Positions 12,901 to 23,610 of a DNA stretch of 64,000 nucleotides are shown piece by piece; positions within the stretch are counted from its first letter, which is position 1, and each line of letters opens with the position of its first letter. The translations under genes were made by a program, and so were the position numbers. Origin of the DNA: Owenia fusiformis (taxonomy: Eukaryota > Annelida > Polychaeta > Sabellida > Oweniidae); the NCBI GenBank assembly GCA_903813345.2, contig CAIIXF020000002.1, positions 27,971,223 through 28,035,222 of the forward strand, in the 5' to 3' direction. The notes under the pieces are model-generated. The model saw nothing but the letters and a program-made list of their open reading frames with translations, made no database searches and was not told the DNA's origin.

Positions 12901-15900
12901 ATCGTGACGTGTGGGTATGTAACAGTGACGGCTATGTTGGACATATGTGTCTGCTGAGTCTTCAGCCCGAGCCTATTGTCACGCTAAATACTCCAGTGCC
13001 AGGATGTAATGCAAGGATACTTTGTATCTGTGCTGTGCCAGGACTTATGGAGAAAATAATGCGAAGGTTTGTATGAAATTTTTGGCTTATTTAGTTTGAT
13101 TATATGAACATTGATATTTATTAAAAATTTATTGCCTACAATATCTTCAAAAACAGTCATTTTAGTGCTATTTAAATTGTGATAAAAGCACACACCAACG
13201 ATTTTCCACTCAACAATACATGATTGATATTTGTATAATTTCAATTTTATAGGAAAGGTAGTGTTAGGGCTCGTGCATCAACGTTGCCTAGCAACATTAG
13301 GAAACCCGCAGCGCCATCTATCAACATCCAGGCTGCAGACGACAGTAGCTCCAGTATGGACAGTAGTGACGATGAAGATGAAACTGACCTGGATGAAAGG
13401 ACTGTTGGCTTTAAACTAGGTAAGAGCAAGATGAAGGTTTTTAACTAGCTAATAAGAGATAAAAACAATCTTCCAGTAAAATTTAGTAGCAAATTTTGTA
13501 TTTATTGTTTCATTTGGGAATGATAAGTACAATATAGGAGAACATGCATTGCTTATAACAGTGTCTTGTAATTGGATTGGATCAGGAAGTTATACAAATC
13601 TCAATATTAAAATATAAAATATTTTGCATCGGTGTCTGACAGTTTACTTGATGTAAGTATGCAAAGCCCATATCAAGTTAAGTGGATTGGCCATATTGTT
13701 GATTGTTTTTCAATTTTTCTTCATGCTTAATGGCCTTTATTAAAGAATATCCTCGTTTTTCAGTTTTTTCATGCTTAATGTCCTTTGTTTTTTCAGAGGA
13801 CCAGAGATCAATGTCTACATCTCCTAAGATGAGTCCAGGATCTTCTCCCCGTGGGAGCATGCAACAGCTTGACTTACATAAGAGTACCATGTGGCTGGGA
13901 ACTGAGGATGGCTGGTATGTCTCTTACATTAATACAGTATCTAATACTGAACTTCTTCTTAATTCGGCAGCCATTTTTTTTGTATTGTGGATCCGCCAAT
14001 TTGTTAAAGTCTGCCGAATTAAGTAGCCGCCAAGTTCAATATTTGATATTTCAATCATAAATATGTATAGTATATATTATATACGTTTTAATATTGCAAT
14101 TCCACCAAATCAAGTAGCCGCCAAATGCTCAAAATAGCAAATCCACCAAAATAAGTAGCGCCAAATTAAGTAGAAGTACAGTATCACTTGGACCAGCCAA
14201 AAGTGTTCAGATTAGCAGGTGCTTACATATCAAGGTTTTATTACATTTGTAAATATCCTCAAAATAACATTAAACTCTGATAATTTACATTTCAGCATCC
14301 TGATATTCCATAGTACAGATAATATAAAGACCACCAAGAACAAAGTGAAGATTCAACACAGTGCTGGTGTATTAAATATAGTGTAAGTACACATATGTCC
14401 TTTAACTTGTATTCAATATGGTGTAAGTACACATATGTCCTTTAACTTGTATTAAATATAGTGTAAGTACACATATGTCCTTTAACTTGTATTCAATATG
14501 GTGTAAGTACACATATGTCCTTTAACTTGTATTCAATATAGTGTAAGTACACATATGTCCTTTAACTTGTATTAAATATAGTGTAAGTACACATATGTCC
14601 TTTAACTTGTATTCAATATGGTGTAAGTACACATATGTCCTTTAACTTGTATTCAATATGGTGTAAGTACACATATGTCCTTTAACTTGTATTCAATATG
14701 GTGTAAGTACACATATGTCCTTTAACTTGTATTCAATATGGTGTAAGTACACATATGTCCTTTAACTTGTATTCAATATAGTGTAAGTACACATATGTCC
14801 TTTAACTTGTATTCAATATGGTGTAAGTACACATATGTCCTTTAACTTGTATTCAATATGGTGTAAGTACACATATGTCCTTTAACTTGTATTCAATATA
14901 GTGTAAGTACACATATGTCCTTTAACTTGTATTCAATATTAAAGTATGTGTATATCTTACAACTTGTAGCATGATTTATTGTTGATAATAAAAAATCCAC
15001 CTGGTAAGGGAATTTCATGTTTGAATAAAGGTGAGAGAATGTTTGAAAATGTTTTGGCAACCCTGTTTGTTACACCTGTTATAAAACACATTATTACTTT
15101 ATTCTTTATCTTTATTATGCAGGCATTTAGAGAGCAAGGTGTTTGTATCCCTGGCTAATGGTGAGCTGGTTGTCTATAACAGAGACGGAGGTATGTATAG
15201 TAAATTTATGTGTCACCACCACAAGCGGTGACATATTGCTATAATCTCCAACTTTTTTGTGAATGGTGTCAGCAGTTGGTGTTCAGCCGATAGTGTTTGG
15301 TGTTCAATGGTTGGTGTCTAACAGTGACATATTGCTATAATCTCCAACTTTTTTGTGAACGGTGTCAGCAGTTGGTGTTCAGCCGTTAGTGTTTGGTGTT
15401 CAATGGTTGGTGTCTAACAGTGACATATTGCTATAATCTCCAACTTTCTTGTGAACGGTGTCAGCAGTTGGTGTTCAGCCATTAGTGTTTGGTGTTCAAT
15501 GGTTGGTGTCTAACAGTGACATATTGCTATAATCTCCAACTTTCTTGTGAACGGTGTCAGCAGTTGGTGTTCAGCCGATAGTGTTTGGTGTTCAATGGTT
15601 GGTGTCTAACAGTGACATATTGCTATAATCTCCAACTTTTTTGTGAACGGTGTCAGCAGTTGGTGTTCAGCCGTTAGTGTTTGGTGTTCAATGGTTGGTG
15701 TTTAACAGTGACATATTGCTATAATCTCCAACTTTCTTGTGAACGGTGTCAGCAGTTGGTGTTCAGCCGTTAGTGTTTGGTGTTCAATGGTTGGTGTCTA
15801 ACAGTGACATATTGCTATAATCTCCAACTTTTTTGTGAACGATGTCTGCAGTTGGTGTTCAGCTGATAGTGTTTGGTATTCGGTGGTTGGTGTCTAACAA

Positions 15901-18310
15901 ATGGCAGGTGCTGACATTTAACACGTTAATGCCTGGAAGGCTTTTACATCAAGTGTTAACCATAAATACCACTTGGTGGTGAATAATAAACCAAATACAT
16001 CATTCTTTTTTTGGAATACATGTTGCAATATCAATGCTTCTTTATGATGAATTCCTCTTTTATATGTTAACTCTAAGCAGTCTTAGGATGAGGTCTGGAG
16101 TGCAGAAGAACCCAGACTGCTAAGGGTTAAACATGTTATGATCAACAGAAACTGTTAACAACACTTGTTGCAACATGAAAAAGACACCATTGCAAAAAAG
16201 TACTCATAACATTGTCATTTCAGATGGTTGCTGGGACACAGAGACATATGACATGGTCACCCTTGGCAACGCTTCATCTCCTGTCACTAGGATATTATCT
16301 GTTGGAGGGAAACTGTGGTGTGGGTGTCAGAATAGTGTCATGATTCTAAATCCTACTTCACTCAATGTAGAGGTAAGTTGAACTCACTCGCTGTGTAAAT
16401 TTCTGTTCTTTTACAATACATATACATGTATATGAATACATAGAGTTGATTCACTGGGAAGGATTGAATATTGGTTTTATCCCAAGGGCCAATATTATAA
16501 GCTTAGTATCTATAAGGTATAAAACCCACGTTCATTCCCATTTTATAAAATGACAATGAATGATTTAAGTTGTGTCACTATAACCTGTAGGCTTTATCAT
16601 ATGAATGAAAATAATAATGAATGAATGTATGAAATACACAGTCAAATATTTCTCTGAGTAATTTTTTCTTTATGATATCCATTTAGCAGTGATCTTCAAA
16701 ATTTGATATTTATTACTGTGTCTCTCTTTTTAACCAGTGACTAACTATTGTAATTTTAATGCTCAATATAACAATTTTCCTAGCCAGTTCCTCACCAATT
16801 GCATTTGCTTTTACAGGGCTCATTTACTATAGGAACAGACAGTAATAAGTCTATCCACAGTATGGTGTGTGCTGGTCAGGGGGTTTGGATTGCTACCAGC
16901 AACAGTTCCAAAGTGTCCCTTTATCATATAACCACACATGAGTTCCTCCTAGAAGTTTGTGTAGCACAGGCTGTCAAACAAAAGCTACAAGGTAAATATG
17001 AACTGTGGTTGTTACGATAACCATGTTGGTGTAATTCAAAGTATTCAATTCTGATTGGACAATCAAAAATTGAGAACCTACCCATTCTACCGAGCGAACA
17101 ACAAATGTTTTCTGAGAACTAACAAGATTTATTAATTTATTGAAATTCTTGTTTAAATGGAAAAAATGAAATGCTTGACCACATTTGAGAACACAAGTTC
17201 AATTAAGTTTCACTAATCTTGAAGTGGGACATCTTTATCAGTAGAACGTCTCCATTTTATGGAACACTTGTTCCCTTACACAGTTACTGTACATATATAT
17301 GAACTGAGTAACAAATAATTTCTGTTCTCCCATCTTTAGGAGCAGATGACATCATCAGGCAACACAAGACGGCATGTTTGCGTATTACGGCACTGTTAAC
17401 CTGTAAAGACCTTTTATGGGTGGGAACTAGTGCTGGAGTCATCCTTACTATACACATGCCCAGAATCTGCTCCAATACCACTAAATCACAGATCACTGTG
17501 CCCACAGCTACAGGTATGATCTTTTTTAAAAAAACTATATTTCAAGAATAAAACATATATAGAATTATACATTATACATAGGCCTAGTTACATTGTTTAA
17601 TTTCTATACAGTTTTTCTTTTTCAAAATATGCATATATACTGCCAGTTTTGTCTCTATTGAAAGCTACAGGTATGATGTTTGTATGTGCTAGTGGGGGAG
17701 GGGGATATTTTGTTATTTTTGATTAGAGGGGTTACTGGTTCATAGATTATGTGATCTTAAAGTCAGCCAATGGTTTAAAACTTAGAATTAAGAACTGTCT
17801 CATGCTGATTGGCTTACACTATTTGGGTTGGTGAGTTGGCGCAGCATAAATTTTTTTTTCGATAAAAAGTGTGATATTTGTCAGTCTGTCTTGTTGAAAC
17901 TCACAAAGTGTCATTAAGAATTTGGAGAAAAGCTGAGATAAAATGTCATTACCAAATAGAAAAACTATATGCTGATATAATAGTACTATAATATTATCCA
18001 TTGCAATATGTAATAAAATTTTCTTAACATTCCAGGTCTAGTCCATGGCCATACAGGACATGTAAGATTTCTAACATGTGTGGACATGCCCGCAGTAGTA
18101 ACACATGCCAAATATAGTCCTGCCAATCTGAAAACAGACTCTGTAGCCTCCACTGTTAGGCGCACCTCAACTACGGCAATACCAACCCTAGCCACGAAGA
18201 TGCTCGTGGTGAGTGGCGGGGATGGCTACGAGGACTTTATCAGTAGTGGGGCTAATGAAGCAGCTGGTAGGGATGACAGTACGAATCATCTACTACTTTG
18301 GCAGGTCTAG
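3296..18310 (+). CDS. ARHGEF17: Rho guanine nucleotide exchange factor 17 (C-terminal 745 residues)
   Basis: Exons: 3296-3466, 3743-3793, 4077-4183, 4487-4575, 5528-5640, 6191-6306, 6887-6978, 12781-13066, 13253-13419, 13797-13914, 14296-14382, 15123-15190, 16224-16372, 16817-16991, 17340-17513, 18036-18310 (TAG). All phases agree and the total is 746 codons. Order: last DH helices (CTPEDHPDYKLLNEAE), a PH domain, then a region with KTRAGMQFSCASP and VWVCNSDGYVGH, an acidic serine-rich linker, and a C-terminal beta-propeller (MWLGTEDG, VFVSLANGELVVY, LWCGCQN, IIRQHKTACLRITALL, GHTGHVRFLTCV). It ends SGGDGYEDF...GRDDSTNHLLLWQV, as human ARHGEF17 does from memory. The family activates RhoA-type GTPases and affects actin and cell junctions. 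The N-terminal half with the rest of the DH domain is outside the window or unseen. Several introns carry tandem repeats that touch splice sites. Confidence 0.93.
3467..3742 (+). other. Short ARHGEF17 intron with a dispersed repeat fragment
   Basis: The stretch around 3495-3600 (ACCAGACTAAAATTGATCAA, later GTGAGTGCAAGTGGATTTTC) resembles 35413-35530 in the kinase gene (TCAGACCAAAATTGGTCAA, then GTGCGATTGGATTTTCAGG). This marks a low-copy dispersed repeat of unknown type. Confidence 0.45.
3805..4076 (+). repeat. Degenerate minisatellite (GATCTAGCTATGAAAGTA-like) ending at an acceptor
   Basis: About ten imperfect units of 20-30 bp with the core TGATCTAGCTATGAAAGTA fill the intron. The last, diverged unit (TGATCTAATTATGTTTGTAG) ends exactly at the AG acceptor of the exon that starts at 4077. 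Confidence 0.8.
4603..4690 (+). repeat. Dispersed repeat fragment (also near 14190)
   Basis: The words GACCAGCCAAAAGTTTTTCAG, ACAGGTTTTC and TCAAGGTTTTAT recur in the same order at 14195-14250. Both copies begin near a CAGTGAAACCTG or ACAGTATCAC start. This looks like an old MITE remnant in ARHGEF17 introns. Confidence 0.5.
4799..4877 (+). mobile_element. GTCACCAC-family MITE fragment
   Basis: It begins ATGTCACCACCAGAAG and ends GGCAGGTAGTGGCATTTTGC. Both ends match the 10 bp terminal inverted repeat and subterminal sequence of the fuller copies at 37392-37530 and 47146-47235. The centre is diverged. Confidence 0.65.
6289..6540 (+). repeat. Tandem array of exon end plus 5' splice site
   Basis: About eight units of roughly 30 bp with consensus TTATTAGCCACTGCACCGTA followed by AGTACAACTG. 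The first unit straddles the true exon end at 6306 (TTATTAGCCACTACACC|GTAAGT). Later units repeat the exon tail and the donor; GTAAGT is intact at about 6400 and 6431. Confidence 0.88.
6749..6886 (+). repeat. Three 46 bp units ending at a 3' splice site
   Basis: Units 6749-6794, 6795-6840 and 6841-6886 are nearly identical (core TGATTATTATGGGATGTACA then TGTATTTT). The third ends in TTTTCAG, the acceptor of the exon starting at 6887. In the earlier units the AG is changed. Confidence 0.9.
7403..8003 (+). repeat. Direct duplication of about 245 bp
   Basis: Copy 1 is about 7403-7648 and copy 2 about 7760-8003. Shared landmarks are AGCACGAT, ATATTGATCATAAAAGAGTA, CTAATCTTATTTTATTTAAG, GTGAATTCG and AATTAAATGGCCAATTA. 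The spacing and several small indels show it is not recent. Confidence 0.75.
8011..8153 (+). mobile_element. MITE copy 1 (CATAGG termini)
   Basis: 143 bp. It starts CATAGGTTCTGGGCCGATA and ends CGCCCCTGAGCCTATG, which are imperfect inverted repeats. It is about 90% like the copy at 8770-8911. Flanks GTTTTTAT and GTTTAATA do not give a clear target duplication. Confidence 0.8.
8630..9085 (+). repeat. Minisatellite (GCCCCATAATGTGGATGGTG core) split by a MITE
   Basis: Around nine diverged units of about 33-35 bp (CCATAATGTGGATGGTGCTT plus a variable part) flank both sides of the MITE at 8770-8911. The unit phase resumes after the MITE, so the array existed before the insertion. Confidence 0.8.
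8770..8911 (+). mobile_element. MITE copy 2 with perfect 8 bp target duplication
   Basis: The element runs CATAGGTTCTGGGCC...AGCCTATG. It is flanked by GTAAAGCC on both sides (8762-8769 and 8912-8919). An 8 bp duplication is what hAT-type transposases produce. It sits inside the minisatellite at 8630-9085. Confidence 0.9.
9414..12534 (+). other. Rest of the 5.8 kb ARHGEF17 intron
   Basis: AT-rich, with no coding exon recognised. It holds a short tandem repeat at 10231-10345 (four units of about 29 bp, ATTGAAATTATCTCATTTCA core) and a triple phrase AATGTCAGCACTTT near 10810-10860. Short open frames here have no recognisable motif. Confidence 0.6.
12535..12659. mobile_element. Small foldback MITE flanked by TTAA
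   Basis: 125 bp with 16 bp perfect inverted ends (GCCTCAGTCACATTTG...CAAATGTGACTGAGGC). TTAA lies directly on the left (12531-12534) and one base beyond the right end (12660-12663), as for piggyBac-type insertions. Confidence 0.75.
12781..18310 (+). CDS. ARHGEF17: ARHGEF17: C-terminal beta-propeller exons
   Basis: Ten exons code the conserved C-terminal half. The first propeller blade starts in 12781-13066. An acidic serine-rich linker follows in 13253-13419 (DDSSSMDSSDDEDETDLDE), shorter than the human linker as I remember it. The remaining blades run from MWLGTEDG (13797-13914) to the stop at 18308-18310. WD-like blades in this family are thought to serve protein or membrane contact. Similarity to the human protein is clearly higher here than in the linker. 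Confidence 0.85.
14371..14940 (+). repeat. 14-copy, 40 bp array of exon end plus 5' splice site
   Basis: Units start every 40 bp from 14371 to 14891, with a broken unit at 14931. Each reads ATTMAATATRGTGTAAGTAC, then ACATATGTCC and TTTAACTTGT. The true exon ends at 14382 inside unit 1 (ATATAGT|GTAAGT), so coding bases and the donor are copied 13 more times. Units differ only at two or three variable bases (AAA/CAA, ATA/ATG), which marks a young array. Confidence 0.95.
15211..15980 (+). mobile_element. GTCACCAC-family MITE with core expanded to seven 96 bp units
   Basis: The left end is GTGTCACCACCACAAG and the right end AAATGGCAGGTGCTGACATTT, as in other family members. Between them the segment beginning GTGACATATTGCTATAATCT repeats every 96 bp at 15228, 15324, 15420, 15516, 15612, 15708 and 15804. 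The last unit is the most diverged. It lies in an ARHGEF17 intron. Confidence 0.9.
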
Positions 18311-19150
18311 GAATGATTGTATATCTAAGTCAAATTGTGAATTTACGTCATGGCTGTAGTGCTCGTTTCATCAAAAAGTTGTGGTATGATGGCTGTTATG
18401 GTTTAAACATCATGAATGCTGTAGAGATAAACACAGGAAAGTGGATAAGTGGAGATTACTTATATTGCTGCGATACCAGAAAGTCAGTGAAGAACATATC
18501 CTGAGAGCAGTCATTTTAGGTCCTGTGTATGGTCAAAGGGACATCCTAGAATTTGTGAGAAACTCCCAAGATATGAATGTCCTTAGTGGGTGCAAAGTGA
18601 ATGTGTGAGAACTAAAAGGTGTTAGAGAATTAGAAAGGGATCAGATGATAATATGAAAACATCTGATCGGATTAGAAATAGTGCAAAACCAGCAGTTTCT
18701 ACGAAAATGTACTGAACGTCAGTAAGATGTAGTGACGTCAAGCCCTTATATGGCAGTTGAGTACTAAAATAATGCCTATCTGTAGTAATACAGTAAAGTC
18801 TGTGTAAAAGAAACACCTTACGGCTTTGGTACATCTCAAGTGTTCCACTTGGAAAATGTTACCTTTACAAGGCTCATTTAGTCAGATTTGAAGTGTTCCA
18901 CTTATGGAGGTGTTCCATTTACAAGGGTGTTTCATTTGACAGTGTTTACTGTATATGACTGTCTAATGGAAGGAAGTGGTTCAATCACGAGCCATTTGAT
19001 AGAATTGTATACAACTTCAAGGTGTTTGAATGTGGTACTGGTGTCATACTCATGACCAGCCAATGTATTTCTAAATGTGCCATCAGAAACTAAACCAAAG
19101 GATTATATGAAGAAATTGTAAGAAATAAACAGAGGTTTATTATACGAGTA
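18311..19150 (+). other. ARHGEF17: Probable 3' UTR of ARHGEF17
   Basis: The sequence follows the TAG at 18308-18310. A canonical AATAAA stands at 19124-19129. A TA-flanked MITE is embedded at 18791-18951. The true cleavage site cannot be fixed from sequence alone. Confidence 0.5.
18791..18951. mobile_element. CAGTAAA-family MITE, TA-flanked
   Basis: Begins CAGTAAAGTCTGTGT and ends CAGTGTTTACTG, inverted relative to each other, with TA on both sides. The interior has GAAACACCTTACGG and GTGTTCCACTT words shared with copies at 22187, 41062 and 60129. Confidence 0.75.
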
Positions 19151-19796
19151 CTACATCATTATCATTGAAGTACAGTAGTATTGTATTGTTATTGTGTTGT
19201 CATGGTGATTATGTTAATAACCCACTGTGAAATATGATGAGGATATTTTCTCCAGCTAATATATTATCCCCTGCAAATAGCCTAATATACTCTTTGAAAC
19301 AATTTTGTTACTGTGTCGACCTCTCTTTGGCATTTCAAGGCTTCAGTCTTAGGTAACAGCTCATGAATATCAATTTCTTTTATGATGTTCTTTGTTTGAT
19401 TTTATGATCATTTCTAACAAGCTATCGACATATGTTAGAGACACTAAAGGCTAGTAACTAAATATGGAGGCTAACAATAACAACAAGAATATGCCACTAC
19501 TTCTTGGTGATGACATAATCATGTCACTTCACAGTATGGTATCATAATCACCATGACAACCAGATATTGCTTGTTATGTTACGTTTCTATGTACTGCTAG
19601 GTGATATGTATTGTATTGTGACAACATGTTTTTCATGCCAAGTGCTATGACAAAGTACACATTATATTTTATTTCGCAGTCAAAAAAATGTTAAGTTAAG
19701 TAAAATCATATTTCACATTTTGAACTTACTTCGAATAACAAACACAATCCAAAACGGAGATTACACCCTAGAAAGAATTGTGGCAGACATTATACC
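19151..19796. other. Intergenic, nothing recognised
   Basis: AT-rich sequence downstream of ARHGEF17. No open frame with a known motif and no clear repeat was seen. Confidence 0.5.
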
Positions 19797-20026
19797 AATA
19801 GACCTTTCCAGAAAGCCATGGCACCTCTTGGTAAATCAAAGAACCTATGATACATTGACTAGATTGATGAGGTCATAGGTTGTTCTTTTTCAAAATTAGC
19901 AATAAGTAAATCCTATTTTGCTTGGATTCCTACCAACAACCAATGACATCATCAGTCTGGCCAGTATATATCCTAGTTTTTTTTTCATTTACAAAAGGTA
20001 GCAGGACTTATTGGAAAGGTCTATTA
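19797..20026. mobile_element. MITE with AATAGACCTTTCCA ends
   Basis: 230 bp. The left end AATAGACCTTTCCA and the right end TGGAAAGGTCTATT are perfect 14 bp inverted repeats. There is no coding capacity and no clear target duplication. Confidence 0.75.
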
Positions 20027-20317
20027 ATTAATAAAATCATACATGGTTAATTTATATAATTAGTAATTACCATAGAAATACAGCATCATGTTTTGCACAA
20101 TTGTTGTTTTCAAGTGCTTCATAATTTTACTTATCAACCAACCAAAAACTGAGTCAAGTGTGCGAACAAAAAATCAGCATTCTATTTCTAAAATATATAA
20201 AATATTGTTTCTCTTAAAATGCCAAAAATGTAAAATCTTGCCAAGACTCTGTCTACAATTCACGAAATAATTTACCAAATATGATGTGTGTACAGGTTTC
20301 TTTGTTGATTTGTTATA

Positions 20318-21830
20318 TCCCCACCACATAGTGTGGGGCCATATTGTCGGCCTAGGCGCGTCCGTCTGTCCGTCCGTCTGTCCGTCCGTCCGTCCGTCTG
20401 TCCGTCCGTACGTCCGTACGTCCGGGAGTTTTCTCCAAAACCGCTACAGATATCACCTTCAAATTTTCAGGGATAACTTATGAGTGCATACAGATGTGGA
20501 TGAAAAAAAATTAACTCGATACCTACTTCCTGTCGGCCATTTTGAAGTCAAATGCTAAAATCCTTGTCTGCAAACTTTAAGAAAAACGGCTTCACAGTTG
20601 CTTTTAAAACTTTAACATCTTGTTCAGCTCACTTCATTCTAGATCTGATTAGGTTTTGGACCTGTTAGCTCAGTCATGTCAGCCATTTTGAATGTCTTAA
20701 GAAAAGTTAGCGCACGATAATACTTTGTATCATATTGAATGGTGTTTTTGAGTTTTCATATTCTAACTATTTAGTAGCTTTATAAATAATTTCAGATGTA
20801 CTTTGTTGTTAAAGCCTATGTTGTTGTTAACAGTATTTATATGTGATAATTTTGTAAAAAGAAATCAGCAAAAACTCATGATCACTTTTTTATTGTCAGC
20901 CATTTTGGATTTTTCCGTCCTAAAATCTTGTCTGTGGAGTCTTGTCTACGTGTTTTCAGGTGAACCGTTTGGTGGATCAATTCTTGATTTTCAGGGATGA
21001 TTCTTAGTATAAAAATCTAGATCTGATTAGTTTTTTGGCATTCTGGGTAAATGTCAAGGCAGCCATTTTGGATTTTCCGTCCTAAAATCTTGTCTGTAAA
21101 GTCTTGTCTACGCGTTTTCAGGTGAACTGTTTGGTAGATCAATTTCAATTTTTCAGGGATGATCCTTAATATGAAAATGTACAACTGATTAGTTTTTTGG
21201 CATTCTGGGTAATTGTCAAGGCAGCCATTTTGGATTTTCCGTTCTAAAATATTGTCTGTAAAGTCTTGTCTACGCATTTCCAGGTGAACAGTTCTGTAGA
21301 TCTATTTCAAATTTTCAGGGATGATTCTTAGTATGAAAATCTAGATCTGATTAGTATTTGGGCATTCTGGGTAAATGCCAAGGCAGCCATTTTGGATTTT
21401 CCGTCCTAAAATCTTGTCTGAAGAGTTTTGTCTACGCATTTCCCGGTGAACCGTTTGGTAGATCAATTTCAAATTTTCAGGAATGATTCTTAATATGAAA
21501 ATCTAGATCTGATCAGTTTTTTGGCATTCTGGATAAATGCCAAGGCAGCCATTTTGGATTTTCCGTCTTAAAATCCTGCCCGTAAAGTCTTGTCTACGCG
21601 TTTTTAGGTGAACCGTTTTGTAGATCAATTTCAAATTTTCAGGGATGATTCTTAGTATGAAAATCTAGATCTGATTAGTTTTTTGGCATTCTAGGTAAAT
21701 TTTAAGGTGGCCATTTTGGATTTTCCGTCATCAAATTGTGTCGGTAAAGTCTTGTCTACTCATTTTTAGGATAACCATTTGACAGGATCACCCATAGGTG
21801 GGGACATTTTGTACACATTTGTGTTCTTGT
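20318..21830 (+). mobile_element. Non-autonomous repeat with (CCGT)n tract and 162 bp tandem core
   Basis: The left edge has the palindrome CCCCACCACATAGTGTGGGG, followed by a CGTCCGTCTGTCCGTCC tract (20360-20425). From about 20885 to 21780 a unit of about 162 bp repeats 5-6 times (landmarks GCAGCCATTTTGGATTTTCC and AAATTTTCAGGGATGATTCT). The right edge carries CACCCATAGGTGGGGACATT, inverted to the left edge. It codes nothing recognised. Confidence 0.75.
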
Positions 21831-22186
21831 TTTAAATCTTTGTTACATGATTAAATGCTGTCTATTAAACGGATTTTGTATATGCACATTTTGTATATTC
21901 AACTAATTTGTGCACATTTTGCACAATTACCAAGAATCGGGTGCCAAACTTTATGTTCGACGCAAGCTGGTGCCAGTTCGGGATTTTGTCTCAAATTGTA
22001 AAAATGTAAAATATAGTGTTTTATTTTACATCATAGTACAGTGAAACTGACATTATTGTAAATAAAGATCATAAAGTATAGTACTTATTGTATATCGTGC
22101 ACAGAGTCTTACAGTATTTCTAGATATATTATACAGATTTTTTTACCTGTACATGGTACTTTTGGAAATCATTTACATCGCATATA

Positions 22187-22392
22187 CAGTAAAATTTGTG
22201 TAAGTGAAACACCTCTGAAAACCTCAAAATAGTGTTCACTTTAAGAGGTGTTTTACATGCAGAGGTTCATTCTGCATCATTGTCATGGTAACAAGACTTG
22301 AGAAAGTGTTCGGTAACAAGACTTGAGAAAGTGTTCCATTTACAGAGATGTTCCATTTACAGCTGAGTTGTTTCACATTACAGGTTTTACTG
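22187..22392. mobile_element. CAGTAAA-family MITE, full length, TA-flanked
   Basis: 206 bp between TA dinucleotides. It starts CAGTAAAATTTGTGTAAGTG and ends ACAGGTTTTACTG. The inside repeats GTGTTCCATTTACAGAG-like words. TA flanks suggest mobilisation by a Tc1/mariner-type transposase. Confidence 0.8.
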
Positions 22393-23125
22393 TATATTGT
22401 AGATTATTACTGCATTTTGCAGTTTATACACCTGGGATGGGGTTGGATGTTGGCTGGGGGCTGGAGGCTTGTGGTATAGGTTACATATATATTTGAGTTC
22501 ATTTTACAACACACATGTAAATGTACTGTACATATTTTATGTACATATTGTATGGTCATGCAAGTGCACATTACAGTTCTATATAACAGTTTACACTTGT
22601 CAGATACTTGTACATGTATGTACATTATATATACCACGTGATACTGCACATTTTACAGTACAAATCGTCAGCTAATTGTACCTCTTTTAGACTATGCAGG
22701 AACATTTTTAGTTTTTTTTTAAATACACATGCGTATATCGTAAGTTATTGAAAGAACATGTACAGATGTATATTGACGACTATACAATACACTTTTACAA
22801 CTTTAGATAATTGCAAAGTAGTTCGTTTGAATTGCAATGAAGTTTTACATTTGAAGAGTGTTTTGGAATTGGAAATGTACAAAACTTTTCAAAATATGTC
22901 ATTTTAATCCAAAATTATGGTCTAAACATTTGATGAATGAAAATAACAAACAAAAATTTGATTTTACAAATTTAAGTGTATGTATGATTATAGCCTGAGA
23001 ACTGAACATGCATAGCCATCAAAGACTTATCAAACTTGTTAAACAATTGCAAATAACATCAAACGGAAACCATTTTGTCTAATAAATTATTTAAAGTGAA
23101 CTTGATTTTAATGTCTTGATACCCT
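22393..23125. other. Low-complexity intergenic stretch
   Basis: 22480-22660 is rich in ACATGTAC-type words and short inverted repeats. The rest is AT-rich without features. Confidence 0.45.
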
Positions 23126-23610
23126 AAAGGATGAGGTCAGCATATGAGGGGTTTTACTTTTAGTTTTATAGAAGAAATGAAAAGAGGGGAGGGGCACCAA
23201 AATGATTGACATTTAGGACCACCTTAAAGGATGAGGTCTGTGCATGAGGGGTTTTACTTTAAGTTTTATAGAAGAAATGAAAAGAGGGGAGGAGCACCGA
23301 GATGATTGACATTTAGGACCACCTTAAAGGATGAGGTCTGTGCATGAGGGGTTTTACTTTTAGTTTCATAGAAGAAATGAAAAGAGGGGAGGGGCATCAA
23401 GATGATTGACATTTAGGACCACCTTAAAGGATGAGGTCTGCGCATGAGGGGTTTCATAGAAGAAATGAAAAGAGGGGAGGGGCACCAAGATGATTGACAT
23501 TTAGGACCACCTTAAAGGATGAGGTCTGCGCATGAGGGGTTTTACTTTTAGTTTTATAGAAGAATTGAAAAGAGGGGAGGGGCACCAAGATGATTGACAT
23601 TTAGGATCAC
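23126..23610 (+). repeat. Five-copy 100 bp tandem repeat
   Basis: Units start at 23126, 23226, 23326, 23426 and 23514 (core AAAGGATGAGGTCTGTGCAT, then GAGGGGTTTTAC and AGAGGGGAGGGGCACCAAGA). The fourth unit lacks about 12 bp. The array lies between genes. Confidence 0.92.

Noticed and set aside
14371-14940. Regular direct repeats that could look like a CRISPR array
   Set aside because: The units are contiguous with no unique spacers, and the DNA is an animal intron. It is a minisatellite over a splice donor.
20360-20425. CCGT-rich tract as a CpG island or promoter
   Set aside because: It is a simple repeat inside a dispersed element and has a counterpart tract at 30460 in another repeat.
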